The translations under genes and the position numbers were made by a program. The notes beneath the pieces are model-generated. The model ran no database searches, was not told the DNA's origin, and saw only the letters and a program-made list of their open reading frames with translations. A DNA stretch of 64,000 nucleotides from Zeus faber (Eukaryota; Chordata; Actinopteri; Zeiformes; Zeidae), in the NCBI GenBank assembly GCA_960531495.1, contig OY482848.1, forward strand, positions 11,724,565 through 11,788,564, in the 5' to 3' direction. Positions 25,019 through 53,776 of this stretch are shown one piece after another; positions within the stretch are counted from its first letter, which is position 1; each line of letters begins with the position of its first letter.

Positions 25019-25830
25019 AGTGTGCTGGCAATGCTGCAAAATTACTATTATTTTGGGGTTTTTTATTTTTATTTTTTTACTATTATTAGTGCTTCCACAG
25101 ATTTTCGAGCCACATACATGCAAAATATACCAAAATCCCTCCATTTAATTTGTGGAAGGTTTCGGCCAGGTCGGTTTTGTGCCAACATTTTGCCCAGGAG
25201 GTTTCCTGCAGGAAGATGGAGCGTGGCAAATACATTCCTTTGTCATGGAAACACCTGTAAACACATCGGGAGAATTCCCCCTATAGACCCGCCCCTATCT
25301 ACTAGGGGCTTCATCACGTGATGTCTTTGTGACATCACAACCCTCCCCCTATAAAGCTGAGCGCTTCATCCCTTCGCCGCCATAAGAACCCAGCCACTCA
25401 ATCTGCCATCGCTTTAGGCTGAAGAAGGCGCATACGTACACACGCACGTGAGATAGTGAAAAATAAATAAAGCATGGAATGGAATAGTAAAAAGTAGAAA
25501 GTAGCCAGACAATTACGGGTGAAATTGTGCGGGGCGATGTGGGGAATTCTCCAGACGTTTACATACAGTATGTCTCCATGGCAACTTGATTTCATTGCCT
25601 ACTCTGTGAACTTGATTTTTTCCCCCGTTTTTCCCCAAAGGAAACTTCTTTGGCAGAATTCTGTCACAAAACTGGAATATTTTGCAAAGAAGACCTTTCA
25701 CAAAGTTAGAAGCACACCTGTCAGCATGAAGTCGGTCATTTTGATCTGTTTTGAATGTATGTTCTTCGAAAACAGTAGAGTGGCAACATTTATCTCCAAT
25801 ATGTGCAATAATAGCCACTGCCAGCACACT
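25019..25830. mobile_element. Non-autonomous DNA transposon with long inverted arms
   Basis: Termini AGTGTGCTGGCA match exactly in inverted orientation, and the element is flanked by TA at both ends (25017-25018, 25831-25832). Similarity between arms extends about 270 bases inward, for example GGAGAATTCCCC at 25269-25280 against its reverse complement near 25541. The interior holds a TATAAA (about 25350) and AATAAATAAA (about 25463). Confidence 0.65.
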
Positions 25831-27484
25831 TAATAATAGTAAATGAGATCACCAAATTGTTGATATCACATTTTTCCGTGAATCCATGATGACTCCCACA
25901 TTTAGCAGCATGTCCAGTGTAACGGTAACACAAAGAGTATTTTTGGTCCCTCCCTCACTAGATTTGTCAACCCCCATTCCCCAGTCAAATTAAATAAGCC
26001 AAGCCATACCCCCCACCGTGTGCAAGCTGGAGCCAATTCATTCACTTTAAACAGAGACACATGGACATTTAGAGGTTGCGAGGGAGTGTTGGCAGTGCAA
26101 ATTAGGCGCACACGTGGCATATGGAAGTAGGGCTTCCTCTGCCATTGTTTCACCAAATGGTGCCTCGGTCCCCAGAGTGCTCTCTAATTAATAATCTCTC
26201 TGCCACCATCTCTGACATCACATACGCGCGCACACACGCACATTAACTTGCTGTTTTATAAAGAAAGAGCACAAGACAATTCCCCCAGCGACAGACAGAC
26301 ACACACACACAAATGCATGCGCACACGCACACGCACGCACACACCATGCCTAGCCAGTCGTCTCTGTAGGCCTGCTGAACAGATGGCGGAGTTGTGGAAG
26401 TGCTGCGTCTGTCCCCCATGTTTGTCTTGTTCACAGCCAATTACACGCAGCCTCAGTCGCCTCTGCAGCCTCAGTCGCCGCTCTATCGCCGGGACGGCGG
26501 CCAAATGCCAGCCATTAAGTGAACTCCTCCACCAAATATTTGCCTGTGATTTTATGGTCAACTCCACAAAGCTCTGATGATGTGGAGTCTGAGCGATGTG
26601 CCTTTGTGGGGCAAGAATTCATTTGAGACTTTGTATTTGGATGCAGCCCGCAATGACTCAGTGGCCGACTGCCGCGCACTGTTTGGCACCAAAACGTCTG
26701 GAACATCAAAGTTCCAAGCTCATAAAAGCCTGTAAGCTTTTCCAAATAATGTTGTTTCGTGCTTTATAAAATAGAAAAATTAAATGACTGACAATAAATT
26801 GCTGTAGCACGTTTGCCTGTACAATTTCACTTTCTGTTTCTAAGGCTTGCAGTTCCACGTTGGTCCCATTGCTAATTATAGATTTTGAGAAACGCTTGCT
26901 AGAGGATGTGATAAGAATGGTGATTATACAGTAAGCGACATTTATTGTTAGAATTAGTTGGGGTTCAGGTGCCACATGTTTGATACCAAAACAAAATTAC
27001 AGTAACAGGTTGGATAATGACAATGAACAATTCCACAACATACAAATTCAATAAAAGTCCTTTCAAAGTCACATCAGAGTAAATAAAAGGTGTGGTAAAT
27101 AGGTTCTACTACGTATGAGTTAGGTGAGGAAGGTACTGTATTTTAAACAGTCAAGATCTATAAATCAAGAGAAACAGAAATGTTGAGAGAAATATTCATG
27201 AGCACACAAGCAAAATGCATAAAAAGTAAATAAAATATTATACTCAATTTCAGTTTTGGGTCATCAATTTAGAGACATGAAGGATCTTGTTCATCCCTCA
27301 GTAAATTATTTCATCAATTATTATTTATCTTGAATTAGTCTTCTCAAATAACATAAATAATAATCATAATAATAATAAACAATAATAGTAATACATATAT
27401 ATGGAAATACATGGAAATATATGGAAATACTAAGAATTCTTAAAATAATCGTTATCACAGTTTTAGTTTCCCCTTTCTCCCAGG

Positions 27485-28179
27485 ATGCCTCTGGGTTTCC
27501 AGCACTCTTATCAGAACTGCAGCATGACGTCTGATATCTACCACCTCCCGCTCAACGTCTATGTCATTGTGCTGGGCGTCGGCGTGTTTGTCTTCATGCT
27601 CAGCCTCATCTTCTGCTGGTACCTCTTCAGGTAGGAGGCAGTGAATGGAGGAGAGGGGTGGGAGGCCTGGGGTGGGTGGACACATAGGTGAATGGAGATT
27701 AGCTCGCACATCATGAGGGGGTTTGCACTGGGTAATTACCTTGGATAATGCAGAGGGTCTGCAGTGTATGCAAAGTGACATAAATAGGACTAAGGGGCAG
27801 AAAGAAACTGTTTTAACCCCTTCAGGCTCAGTCCACATTAGGCCTGCATGAGGATATCAATTTACAGTGCGTCTTTTTTTTTTTTTTATAGCAAATTTGG
27901 CATGGGCATTAGGCATGGCAGCATGTCACCCAACATCCAATTACATGCCATGGATATTTTGAACTATGGATATAAATGGTTGAAATGGCTGAAACTGCTT
28001 AAATATTATTTCGGTATTTAGCAATTTGACAAAAAGGTGATGCATCTAATCAGTTATTTGTGCAGAATTAAAAGCATCAGAGAAATAACTAAATGATTAA
28101 TAGGTTGGAATACAAGAACATCCTGTTTTTTTTTATATATATATATATATATATCTATATATATATATATATATCTATA

Positions 28180-28212
<33 letters not shown>

Positions 28213-31200
28213 CCTTTTATATAACCTTCAATAACATGGATCTGTAAAGAATTATAGATCAATAACCATGTAAAAAAAACCGGAAACAGACTTTGTTGTT
28301 TAAAGGGGGAATCATTTTGTATAACTACAACCCAAGATTCTTTCCAGCTTTTATTTTGAACATTAATATACTGTGAAGAAACATGTAAATGACCAAAACA
28401 CCATTATAATTACCATTTAAAATGAAATTGACAGCTATATTTGCAATTACTTGATTGGGACGGGAGAGTAGAAAGAAAACACATTATGTATTCATTTTGT
28501 CTCTGGAACAGAATTTCGGTCTGAATGGAATTAAATACAACCGGGGGGCCAAATGGTCTTGTGTTATTAAGGCTCTAATTATAACCTTCACAGGAATATA
28601 ACCAATTACTGTTGCATAATCACCCTGCATCCAACAGCATTACACTGCTGTAAGAGCATAAACAGTATGAGGATCAGGTGAAGAGGAGGCCGACTGTAGT
28701 ATTGTAGCGTGTGTGTAGACACATTTGTTCTTATAAATCTCTTCTTCACTGAATCTAGACATGAGTTATTTTGGTCCAGTCCACTGCTGTTGATCATATT
28801 AACCCTGTTATGAATTAATTACCGTTTCTATCCATCCATCCATCAGGCTGAAACAGCAAGGAACAAGAGAGCAATTCAGCTACAATGAGGTACGTTTCTG
28901 CAACATCTGTCACTAAAGGTGCACATCCAACACCAACTTCCGAGTTTAAAAATACGACTGAGCCTTTCACACCGTTTGTCGCCGTGCATGAAACCGGATG
29001 CCGACTCTCATAGACTGCCATAATTCCATGATTCACAGAAGCAAGTTGGAAATCCACAAATGCCATTTGCAACAATGACATTCTGGCGGATCTGAACCAC
29101 CCTGTAATACTGAGAGATGCCCCGCTTCCCAGCTGATATTTTCTTTACTGTTATTATCAATTAAAAATGTTTTAACCTGTGCTGTTGCAGGCTGGGCATA
29201 CAACACAGGGTATTTGTACGTCATTGCATCTAGGACAGAGTTAATCCGCCAGTGGAGTTTAAATTCTCAACCTGCAATGCAACTCTTTATTAATCATTAA
29301 GAACTTGCAATAACTCTGTCCTGTGGACGATCTGTGGGATGACAAGAGCACAGCTTTTTTGTTACACATGACTGCCACCAATCCTCCTCTCTGGAGAGCG
29401 ATCTTATCATCTTCTGATCTATAAACAACTCAGCATCATTACTTCTCCAAGAGGGGGGAATCACCATCGGTGAGACAAATAAACTTGGAAACAAACAACA
29501 ACATGTGCTTGGAAAAACATAAAGATAGAAACATCAGAGGACAACATGTATCGACAAAACATAATGAGGTAGACAAATTGGTACTGCAATTACGGCGCAT
29601 GGCATCTTCCTGTGATAGCTATGGCAGTAAAGGAGAGAAAAGGAGAAGGATGTAATCGGGTTGAGGCTGGTAGTGTGTGTGTGTGATGTGTCCACCGGTG
29701 AATGCACAGGACTTGCCCCAATTAGTTCTGGTGTATGAGGTCAGAACTATATTGTAATGCCACCAAGCAGCGAAAAAGGCCTTGCTGCCACCCACAGGTC
29801 CCGCAGCCATATAGACACGCCATGACCCCAAGGAAGCTCCAAGCACGATGTATCGCAGCCACAGAAGACCCCCCAAACAACAGAGAAGCCAAGAATGCGC
29901 AAACCAGTCCCAGAGAGCAGGAAATGACCCTGTACCCCTGAAGCGCACACATACAACCCAACCCCGCGTGCAGGCATAAGACACATTCGCAGGCGCGCAA
30001 CCGGAGCCTCGGGCGCCAGGCACAGACCACAGGCCCTGAGCAGGGCCTGATGCTGACATACCGACACCCCACCAGATCCGGTGGTTCTGGTGGGGTGTCG
30101 GCTGTCGGCTGTCCTGAAAACCCTAGGCCCATTGTATGGTGTATACACCGAGTTTTTTGTTCCAGCACTGGGAGAGATAGGCGAAGCACAACCAGATCAA
30201 CACAGGAGTGCAGCAGGCCAGGCAGTGGCCACACGGACCCCACCCTGGGCCAGATTTAAAATGTATTCATTATAGAGTCTAGAGTACTAAACCAGTTTGC
30301 TGGTGGTTGGACTGGGGTCATTAAAAATATGTTTTTGGTAGTATGGTTATTTTCACTGCTGCTTCAGTGAGGTCTTCTTTGATGGATTGAACAATGGAGT
30401 AAAGTTAAGGGTAAACAAATCTGACAGATTGGTGGAGATATCAATACCAAGGTATCTCGTGTTACCTGTTGTGATGGTTAAGGGAAGTTTCTGGGCTACT
30501 GCATTCCAGTCTTCCACATTGAGTGGTAAAACCGTGGTTTTAGTCCAGTTTATAGAATAGTCTGAGAATAATAAGATTGATATAAGATTGAATACTTCCG
30601 GTAGGGAAGATATCGGGTTCCGTAAATACAACAAAATATCGTCTGCATTCAAACTGATTTTGTGAACAGTTTCCTGTTTGTATGCCAAAGATATTGTTTT
30701 GACGGCTGGCCGCTGTGAGGGACCAATTAAGAAGGCGAATAGTAAAGGGGAGAGCAGACATCCTTGTCTTGTGCCACGTTGTAGAGTGAAACGCTGTGAA
30801 GTGTACCCATTGGTGATGACAGAAGCAGATGGTGATTTGTACAGAATTTTGAACGACTGAATGAGTGACTCTCCAAAGCCAAATTTGTTGAGGGTGGAAA
30901 ACAGATATGTCCAATTAACTCTTTCAGATGTTTTTTTTTTTGGCATCTAAAGAAGCAATAACAGTATTTAATTTGTTCCTTTGAGATATGCTGATCAGAC
31001 GGCGTAAATTGCTGGATGGGTGTCGGGCGCTGAGGAAGCCTGTTTGGTCTTGGTGAATTATGTATGAAAGGACATTTTTCAATTCTGTTGGTTAGTGTTT
31101 AACTATAGATCAAAATTAATCAGGCTTATGGGTCTTAAAAATTGAATTTGTGGCTGATCGGTAGAGGAAGCGGAAACACTGCACCCCAAAATCCAACTGA

Positions 31201-31384
31201 ACTTTATTGTAATGTTCCACAGCTCTCATATATAGTGTATATAGAGTGTTGGCAGATGAACTGACCGTTCTCACCCAACTCTGCCAATGCTTCTGTCTTT
31301 CCTGTTGTAGGTGGTACTCAAAGGAGCAGGAAAGAAATTGAGCCTGCTGGGGGTAAGTTTCTCTCCCTCTCAACAGCTGAGATG

Positions 31385-31447
<63 letters not shown>

Positions 31448-32843
31448 CATACATACATATACACACACACACACATACATAATGGATCTACACATGGGAT
31501 TTTGTCTCAGCTTGCAGTTGTTGCATGCAAGATGGTGCTTTATTGAACACAGTGGGTGTCACATCCCCATATGAATAACATGCATGTATAATACTATAGA
31601 AACAATAGAAACACAGATTGGTGTAAAAGAAACAAACACTTACCTCAATTTGCCTCAACGCCGGCCAGCTGGAAATAGGAGACTGCATTGGTGTCAATGA
31701 TTTAAAAGTTGGATTTAACAAGCTTTGGAAAGTTTTGTCTAGATTTCTTTCAAGCCACAATACAACATTTTCCTTTTTTTTTTGTCCTTTTCCAAGTAAA
31801 GGGTGAAGTAGTTGAGTATGTTTTTTTATTAGAATTGTTAGAACAAAAGCTGTTATTTCAAGTACAAGAAATGACGTGTTTGCAGAATCTGGGCGACGCT
31901 GACATTTCTATTTTCCGAGAAGTGATTACAATGTTGAAACTGTGATGGGCTGATGTCACTGATCAAATATTTTTGCTGCAGCAAACCTGCGCAGTGTGCC
32001 TGGAGGAGTTCAGATCCAGGGACGAGCTGGGCGTGTGCCCGTGCTCGCACGCATTTCACAAGAAGTAAGCAAACGTTCATAAACGTTCAACGTGTAAAAC
32101 CTCTGTACTTTCTTTAAACCTGGGCCGACAGTGTTTGCTTATCAGGTTTACATGAACAAATAGCAGCATGTGCATTTCTTTTTTAACCAGTACAATAGTA
32201 AATATTTAGAAATTTCTACTAGAAAAACCTGCTGACTGTTTTGGTACAAAATGCTGTATGACGTCTCAAAGGTGCAGTGTGTACAATTTACAGAACAGAC
32301 TTTGCTGAAATGGAATAGAATATCCATAAGTATGTTTTGACTAGCATATGATCCCATGAAATAAAAATCGTCGTGTTTTCGTTACCTGTGGATGAGCCGT
32401 TTATATCTACATAGGGAGCGGATCCCTTTCCAGGGAGGCCGCCATGTTGCACTGCCATGTTGTCTACAGTAGCCCAGAATGGACAAACCAAACATTGGCT
32501 CTAGAGGGGGACTTTCGCATTTTTCACGGCACCTGAAGGCCACCGTATTCTCGTCATTGGAAAAGGGGGGGGGGGGGGGTGAGGGGAGAGGGGTAGGTGA
32601 GGGAATTCAGATTGCGATCTGCAACCTCCCCACTAGATGCCACTAAATTCTACACACTGCACCTTTAAGCTTGATTAGAAGTAATAGGGATAAAACTAAT
32701 AAGATGCGGTGTGTGGTTCCAGGTGCCTGCTCAAGTGGCTGGAGATCCGCAGCGTGTGCCCCATGTGTAACAAGCCCATCCTGCGCCTCCAAACGGACAC
32801 ACCGCAGGGGGCCGAGGGCCCCATTGACCCAGAGGAAGTGTGA
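27485..32843 (+). CDS. RNF122/RNF24-type membrane RING-H2 E3 ubiquitin ligase
   Basis: Five coding exons: 27485-27630, 28847-28889, 31311-31352, 31982-32064, 32723-32843; 144 aa, frame intact. Layout: short N-terminus with a sequon (NCS), one transmembrane helix ([19 protein letters not shown]), a juxtamembrane linker containing [13 protein letters not shown], then a RING-H2 domain: [34 protein letters not shown]. The C-terminus is [13 protein letters not shown] and then acidic. The linker resembles RNF122, while the LGVCPC spacing and the tail resemble RNF24, so the exact orthologue is open. Family members are small ER/Golgi-anchored ligases. The 28.9-31.3 kb intron carries an antisense L1-type fragment and a (TA)n tract. 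Acceptor CCCAG directly precedes the start codon by one base. Confidence 0.9.
28133..28210. repeat. (TA)n microsatellite in RING-gene intron 1
   Basis: TA repeats broken by a few CTATATCTA units. The rest of the 27.6-28.8 kb intron shows no other feature. Confidence 0.9.
30245..31110 (-). mobile_element. 5'-truncated, decayed L1-type LINE reverse transcriptase fragment
   Basis: On the - strand, after frameshifts, the reverse transcriptase palm is readable: [43 protein letters not shown], the catalytic box degraded to [10 protein letters not shown], and YLGI. Further on, [11 protein letters not shown]-like and [15 protein letters not shown] remnants continue in other frames. The 5' end is cut near 31110. 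Inserted antisense in an intron of the RING gene. Confidence 0.75.
31387..31440. repeat. (TA)n microsatellite
   Basis: TA repeats followed by short CATA/CACA runs, 35 bases after a RING-gene exon donor. Confidence 0.93.
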
Positions 32844-32901
32844 TGGAGCTGGGGGAGGACTTGGAATTATTATTTTTTTCCAAAAATGTTTTTTCAGATT
32901 C

Positions 32902-32907
32902 AATAAA
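32902..32907 (+). terminator. Proximal poly(A) signal of the RING gene
   Basis: AATAAA 59 bases after the stop codon. A second AATAAA at 33581-33586 could end a longer 3' UTR. Confidence 0.45.
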
Positions 32908-33618
32908 CTGAGGAATATTGGCAGCGCTCATATTAAGGACAAGCAAAAATAAGGGGCCAATTAGGCCCTCGAAGCGGCAACCGTGCCGCTGACCTGTGAG
33001 TGGTATAACCTACCTGGATGGACGGGGTTTGGAGATTGACCGCACCGAGACAATTTGGTTAAATCTGTGAGGGAAGAGGGTCGTGAGAGGAAAGCTTTTC
33101 ATATCACATATTTCTTAGTTCCAACAGTACTTCCGTTTTGCACCGTCTACATGATTTAACCGATTCACGCCAGGAAACTATTCTTGCCACCGCACCGCCA
33201 GAGACAGTTCATCCCAACACGATGGATGCTCCGATTAAGGCCGATGGAGAATGTGGACACCTGTATTCTCTCAGGGGGGTTTCCACCGGAGCCAGCACAA
33301 ACCCCGACTGTCGTCCCGTTACCTTGTGCCACACGCATACATTCGGTACTGCCGGCATGGGTGAAATACCGTAGTGGTTAGTGGTCGCCAGAACCAGGAG
33401 CTGGGACTGAAATGGAGATGTTTGGCAAGGCGGCGGCAGCAGCAGCAGGTTTAAGTAAATTGGAAACACTGATGAACTTGTTTCTCTGTAAAAGAGACTG
33501 ATAGATAGCTAGTCTTACCTGTATGTACTGTATGTAAACGTGTCCATATATATATTGTTATTTTGTACTTGTTGCTTTTAAATAAAATGTCACGTAATGT
33601 CATGGTGCCAGAGATTGT

Positions 33619-33624
33619 TTTAAT
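33619..33624 (-). terminator. Candidate poly(A) signal for pdcd11
   Basis: TTTAAT (+), i.e. ATTAAA on the - strand, 332 bases after the pdcd11 stop and 33 bases from the distal AATAAA of the opposing RING gene. Confidence 0.35.
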
Positions 33625-33955
33625 TAGAAAAACAAAACAAAAACAAAAACCTCCAATGTCAAACACTTTAGGTTATCCTCTATGCAAAAAAGTAAAAAGC
33701 ATATACAGTGTACATTTCTTTTTTTTTTTCCAAAAGATAACATATTCTCCTATTGTGATTAAACGCTCCGAAATGTCATCAATCCCCGCACAAAAGAGGG
33801 AAACAGTTCATACCACCATAGCATGATGATGAAATATCAACATACTCTTGATAAGACCTTAGTTATTAAACTGAATTCATTCATCCATAATAAAGAGGGA
33901 TCCAGCAAACAGGACCGGATGCGTGCTCACATGGGGGGGTTCGGGTGCACGGGGT

Positions 33956-50166
<16,211 letters not shown>

Positions 50167-50324
50167 GATGCTTTAGTACAGTTTCAATTTGCTGAAATAA
50201 AGACCAGGTTACAGTATTAGTGGGTACCCTGAAAAATATTTTATTATTAAGTGGAAAGCCCCATGCTTAATTGTTGATGAGAACCCAGGACAATGTATTA
50301 TAATAATAGCGGTAATAATAGTGA

Positions 50325-51810
50325 ATATAGCTGCAGACAGCAATACATGGGGTCCAGTTTAGTCACGTTAAGTATGTATTACAGGTTTCCGAGGTTCCTG
50401 TCCATCATTGACTCTACACCAAACCATGTCGTTGTTATAACTGTGTTGTTTGTGTAAGTAGAGTCGGAGTCCCAGTGACGGAAGTTGACGTTTGGTGTCG
50501 CGAGGGGCAATAATGACGTATGTACAGAGGCTTACGAAGGGAAGCGAACTTACGTTACTTTAGTGGTGACGCCTTCCTGTGGATTAAATATTTGATAGGT
50601 TACGTCGCCATGAAATCCGAATTTCTGTGAGTAATTACAATTTCACGGGTTCTAGTTTTCTGACGCATTCCTAGTACATGAACGCATCATTCATTCCCAC
50701 AGTCGGGTGGACTCGACGCGGTGACGAGTCTCTGTGGATTAATGTTTTTTCACGAATCCGGCAAAGTAAGGAAGACTACAACAGCGCATGTAACAAGGAG
50801 TTATATTGGAATAAAATGTCTTAATTTACAAAAAAAACAAAGAGATAAAATATCAATTGAACAGCCCCGCAGGCATCTACCAGGTAAGACGGTACATAAA
50901 TACACGCACACACCTAGTTTGTAATCTTTAACCATTACAGAGCGTTGCAGTTTACACCACGCACCGCGCAAATGAACATTCAGAACCACAACCCGCACAT
51001 TTATAGCAAGTTAGAGGATGATGTCACAAAGCGTCTTTCTTTAAAACCCATCTCGTTCCATTCGTTTTCAAACGTTGCCGCGTCGGTGATGCATATTCGG
51101 CGACTTTGGGTCAAATTTTGTCCGTTTTTCACAAATTTCTGCTTCGTATGTGGATCGATATGGATGAAACTTGAACCACGAGATGTTTGCGACTTCCTGG
51201 TTCTTACGGCACCGAGCGTCTGCAGTTGTTCTGTTACAGACAGTTTTAGCCCGAAAAAAAAAAAAGAAGAGAAAAAAAATTCAATGCCCAACGGGTTAGA
51301 CCCCAAAATAAAGCTGCAGGCAGCAATACAAGTCGTGTTAGGTATGTATGACAGTTTTCCGGGTTCTGTGAAACGCAGCACGAGTTACAACTTTCCGAGA
51401 GTCACAACTTTCCGAGTTCACAATGAACGCACCGGTCGGTCTCCCGAACAAGCGTAGCTACTACAAGAAGTAACCCGATCTACACAGCGCAACTCTCCAA
51501 ATGCGCACCCGGAGACCAAGCCTGGACTTATAAAACATCCGTTCGTGATGTTGCACAGCGCCCTGCTCCACAAACTAATGAAGATACAGCAGCATTCTTC
51601 AACGTCCGGTGAATTTGCAACGTTTTATCCACCAATTCCTGCCACAAATGTAGATCGACGCGGATAACGCTTGCACCACAGGACGTCTGAAACGCCCCGG
51701 TCCCAAGAGACCTCAGCCGTGTCCGTGGGTGCGGCGTTTGTCGTGTTCCAGACACTTAAAGCCCGAAAAATGCCAAGAGGATTGGAAATAAAGCGCCACC
51801 CGGTGGAGAG
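50325..51810. repeat. Diverged repeat units in the pdcd11-atp5mk intergenic region
   Basis: AGCTGCAGACAGCAATAC at about 50333 and AGCTGCAGGCAGCAATAC at about 51311 start similar segments. Separately, about 51130-51260 and 51640-51775 align: GTGGATCGATATGGATGAAA against GTAGATCGACGCGGATAACG, both ending in AGCCCGAAAAA. I see no gene in 50.2-52.3 kb beyond the two promoter regions. Confidence 0.5.
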
Positions 51811-52130
51811 GACGTGTCATTACACCCCAGCAGCCGCGCTGCTCGGTGTTTTTACAACAAATACCTACACGTGGATTGTATTTATCTAGCAGTCGACAGT
51901 AATTCACATGTGTTATCTAAATGATAACGTTATAACACCAAGTTTCCGAGTTAGTTCGCGAATGCCGTAAAAGAGATCCGGCGAAATTGCTGCGGCGAGA
52001 GGTTAGTCAGCGAGGCCAAATGGAGAGGAGCCAGACAAACCACAGAAAAGGAGCAAAACCAAACATCGGCTTAGAGGCTCCGCGCAGCCCGTGAAAACAT
52101 CGGCGCACTCGTACGGGATACATACCCGTA

Positions 52131-52153
52131 CTGCCAGTGTTCTTACGGGTATG
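52131..52153. repeat. Small inverted repeat in the atp5mk upstream region
   Basis: CATACCCGTA and TACGGGTATG are perfect 10-base inverted arms around a short loop; a further partial TACGGG copy lies just before. Confidence 0.6.
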
Positions 52154-52319
52154 TTGACGCCCAAACTCACGTGTCGACCCCTCTAGCGTGCCATGGTTGG
52201 AAACCGGAAGAGGGAGTCGCGTGGGGGCGGGGCGTTCCGAAGCCCGTCCAATCGCTCGCCGCCGCGGATGACCGACGCGTGCTTCGACGAGTCAGCGACT
52301 GGAAATTCGATTGACACTT

Positions 52320-52450
52320 AATATAGGCCTATGGGTGTCGCCGGTGCCCCGCACTTCCGGGAAGGGCGGGATTTTCCGGGCACATTTGGCGTCGCGGACT
52401 CCGTTGAAGGGCACTCGTCTCGTTGTATTCGCCGGGTTCGGGTGTTAGAG
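52320..52450 (+). promoter_or_regulatory. atp5mk promoter and non-coding first exon
   Basis: A GC-rich region with ETS-type motifs (CCGGAAG at 52204, CACTTCCGGGA at 52350) ends in a good donor, GTTAGAG/GTAAGA, at 52450/52451. The next acceptor is at 53229, 18 bases before the start codon. The transcription start is not defined. Confidence 0.5.
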
Positions 52451-52985
52451 GTAAGACGGCGCAGTGGATTAAAAACAACAACAGCAGCTACAACAACAGT
52501 GGTTCGAGCGAACTGCGTGCATCCCAGTTACTATCCTCGCGGTCTCCAAAACGGCTTTATTTCAGCTGTGCAAGTGACTTGGGCCGCTCGAACGGCTAGC
52601 TAGGTCCTTTTAGCTAACAAGCTAATGATAACCAGCGGCTGCTTGAGTTTAGTGTCCGTGTTGAATCAATGAATGAATGAGTGCATGTAAACTTGTTCGA
52701 CCACGAGCAACATATTATTATAACGGGGGCAAACATGTTGTATCGAGCGTGTAAACATACAAGAACAAATCAGTGTAAACCAAGGTGGCATTCTAAAAAA
52801 CTCCAAATGTGACAGCATGTCCCCAATTTGAGTATTATCGTTTGGCCGTAGCTTGTATCTGTTATGGTGGAGCGTCATTAATAGTCTTAATATTGTTTCA
52901 TAGAATAACCGTAATGTAAATTGGGTTACTGATATATGGGAGGCTTCTGTCACAACTTGTATAGAAAAAATACAAGTTAAGAAAA

Positions 52986-53028
<43 letters not shown>

Positions 53029-53247
53029 ATTTTTTATGGTAAAGAAAAAATCGAATGCACTCCGTGTTTTCACACCAACCCCCCTCCGCAAACCAAATTC
53101 TAAAGTGGTCATTCATCTTTTTCAATTTGTATTTATTTAACGATATTTCTCAACTGCTTCTTAACCTTGAATTGTCCAAACGTTGCCCACTAGTCAACAT
53201 TAATAGGCTAAAAATGTTCTCCTCTTTAGGACCACTTACAATCCATC

Positions 53248-53551
53248 ATGGGAGGACACGATGCCGGATCCCAGCACCAGTTTACTGGGATTGCCAAGTA
53301 CTTCAATTCCTACACAATCACAGGAAGGAGAAACGTGAGTGTGGAAAGGATTCGCTTTTAACTCACCTTCTTTAATTTGGTCTGAATCATCTAAGTGTGA
53401 AGCCTGATACCAGTGTGATCATACAACCTGTTTCATGACATCCAATCTTTTGTTCCTTTAGTGTGTATTGGCCACGTACGCCACCATAGCAGCCATTGCT
53501 CTCTTCTTCAAACTGAAGCCCAAGAAACAGGCTGCCATCACAGAAAAGTGA
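53248..53551 (+). CDS. atp5mk: ATP5MK (USMG5, DAPIT), small membrane subunit of mitochondrial ATP synthase
   Basis: Two coding exons, 53248-53334 and 53462-53551, encode 58 aa, exactly the length of the human protein. Conserved core: HQFTGIAKYFNSYTITGRRN, then the membrane helix CVLATYATIAAIALFFKL and a Lys-rich tail. The protein sits in the inner-membrane part of F1Fo ATP synthase and supports dimer stability. A donor-like GTAAGT at 53556 and an acceptor at 53643 suggest an intron in the 3' UTR. The gene is head to head with pdcd11 and tail to tail with taf5, as in human 10q24.33. Confidence 0.96.
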
Positions 53552-53738
53552 TGATGTAAGTGATAACATTTGCTGTAATAATATTGTTTGGATTTTTATT
53601 TGGTACAATTAACTTACAGACCCTTTTTCTGTCTTTTTACTAGGCGTGCCCTTGTCCATAACTTATCCTAGCGGAGAGTGGAGGAAGCTGGATGTGCTTG
53701 TAGTGTGAACATTTGTTTGGTGTCCCCATGTAAACAAC

Positions 53739-53744
53739 AATAAA
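53739..53744 (+). terminator. atp5mk poly(A) signal
   Basis: AATAAA, about 95 bases into the putative last exon (from 53644). Confidence 0.7.
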
Positions 53745-53776
53745 GATTTGTCAAAATCAATTAAAAAAAACCCCAT

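Noticed and set aside
29722-30243. 173-codon - strand frame
   Set aside because: No recognisable domain; sits in a probable repeat block beside an L1 fragment.
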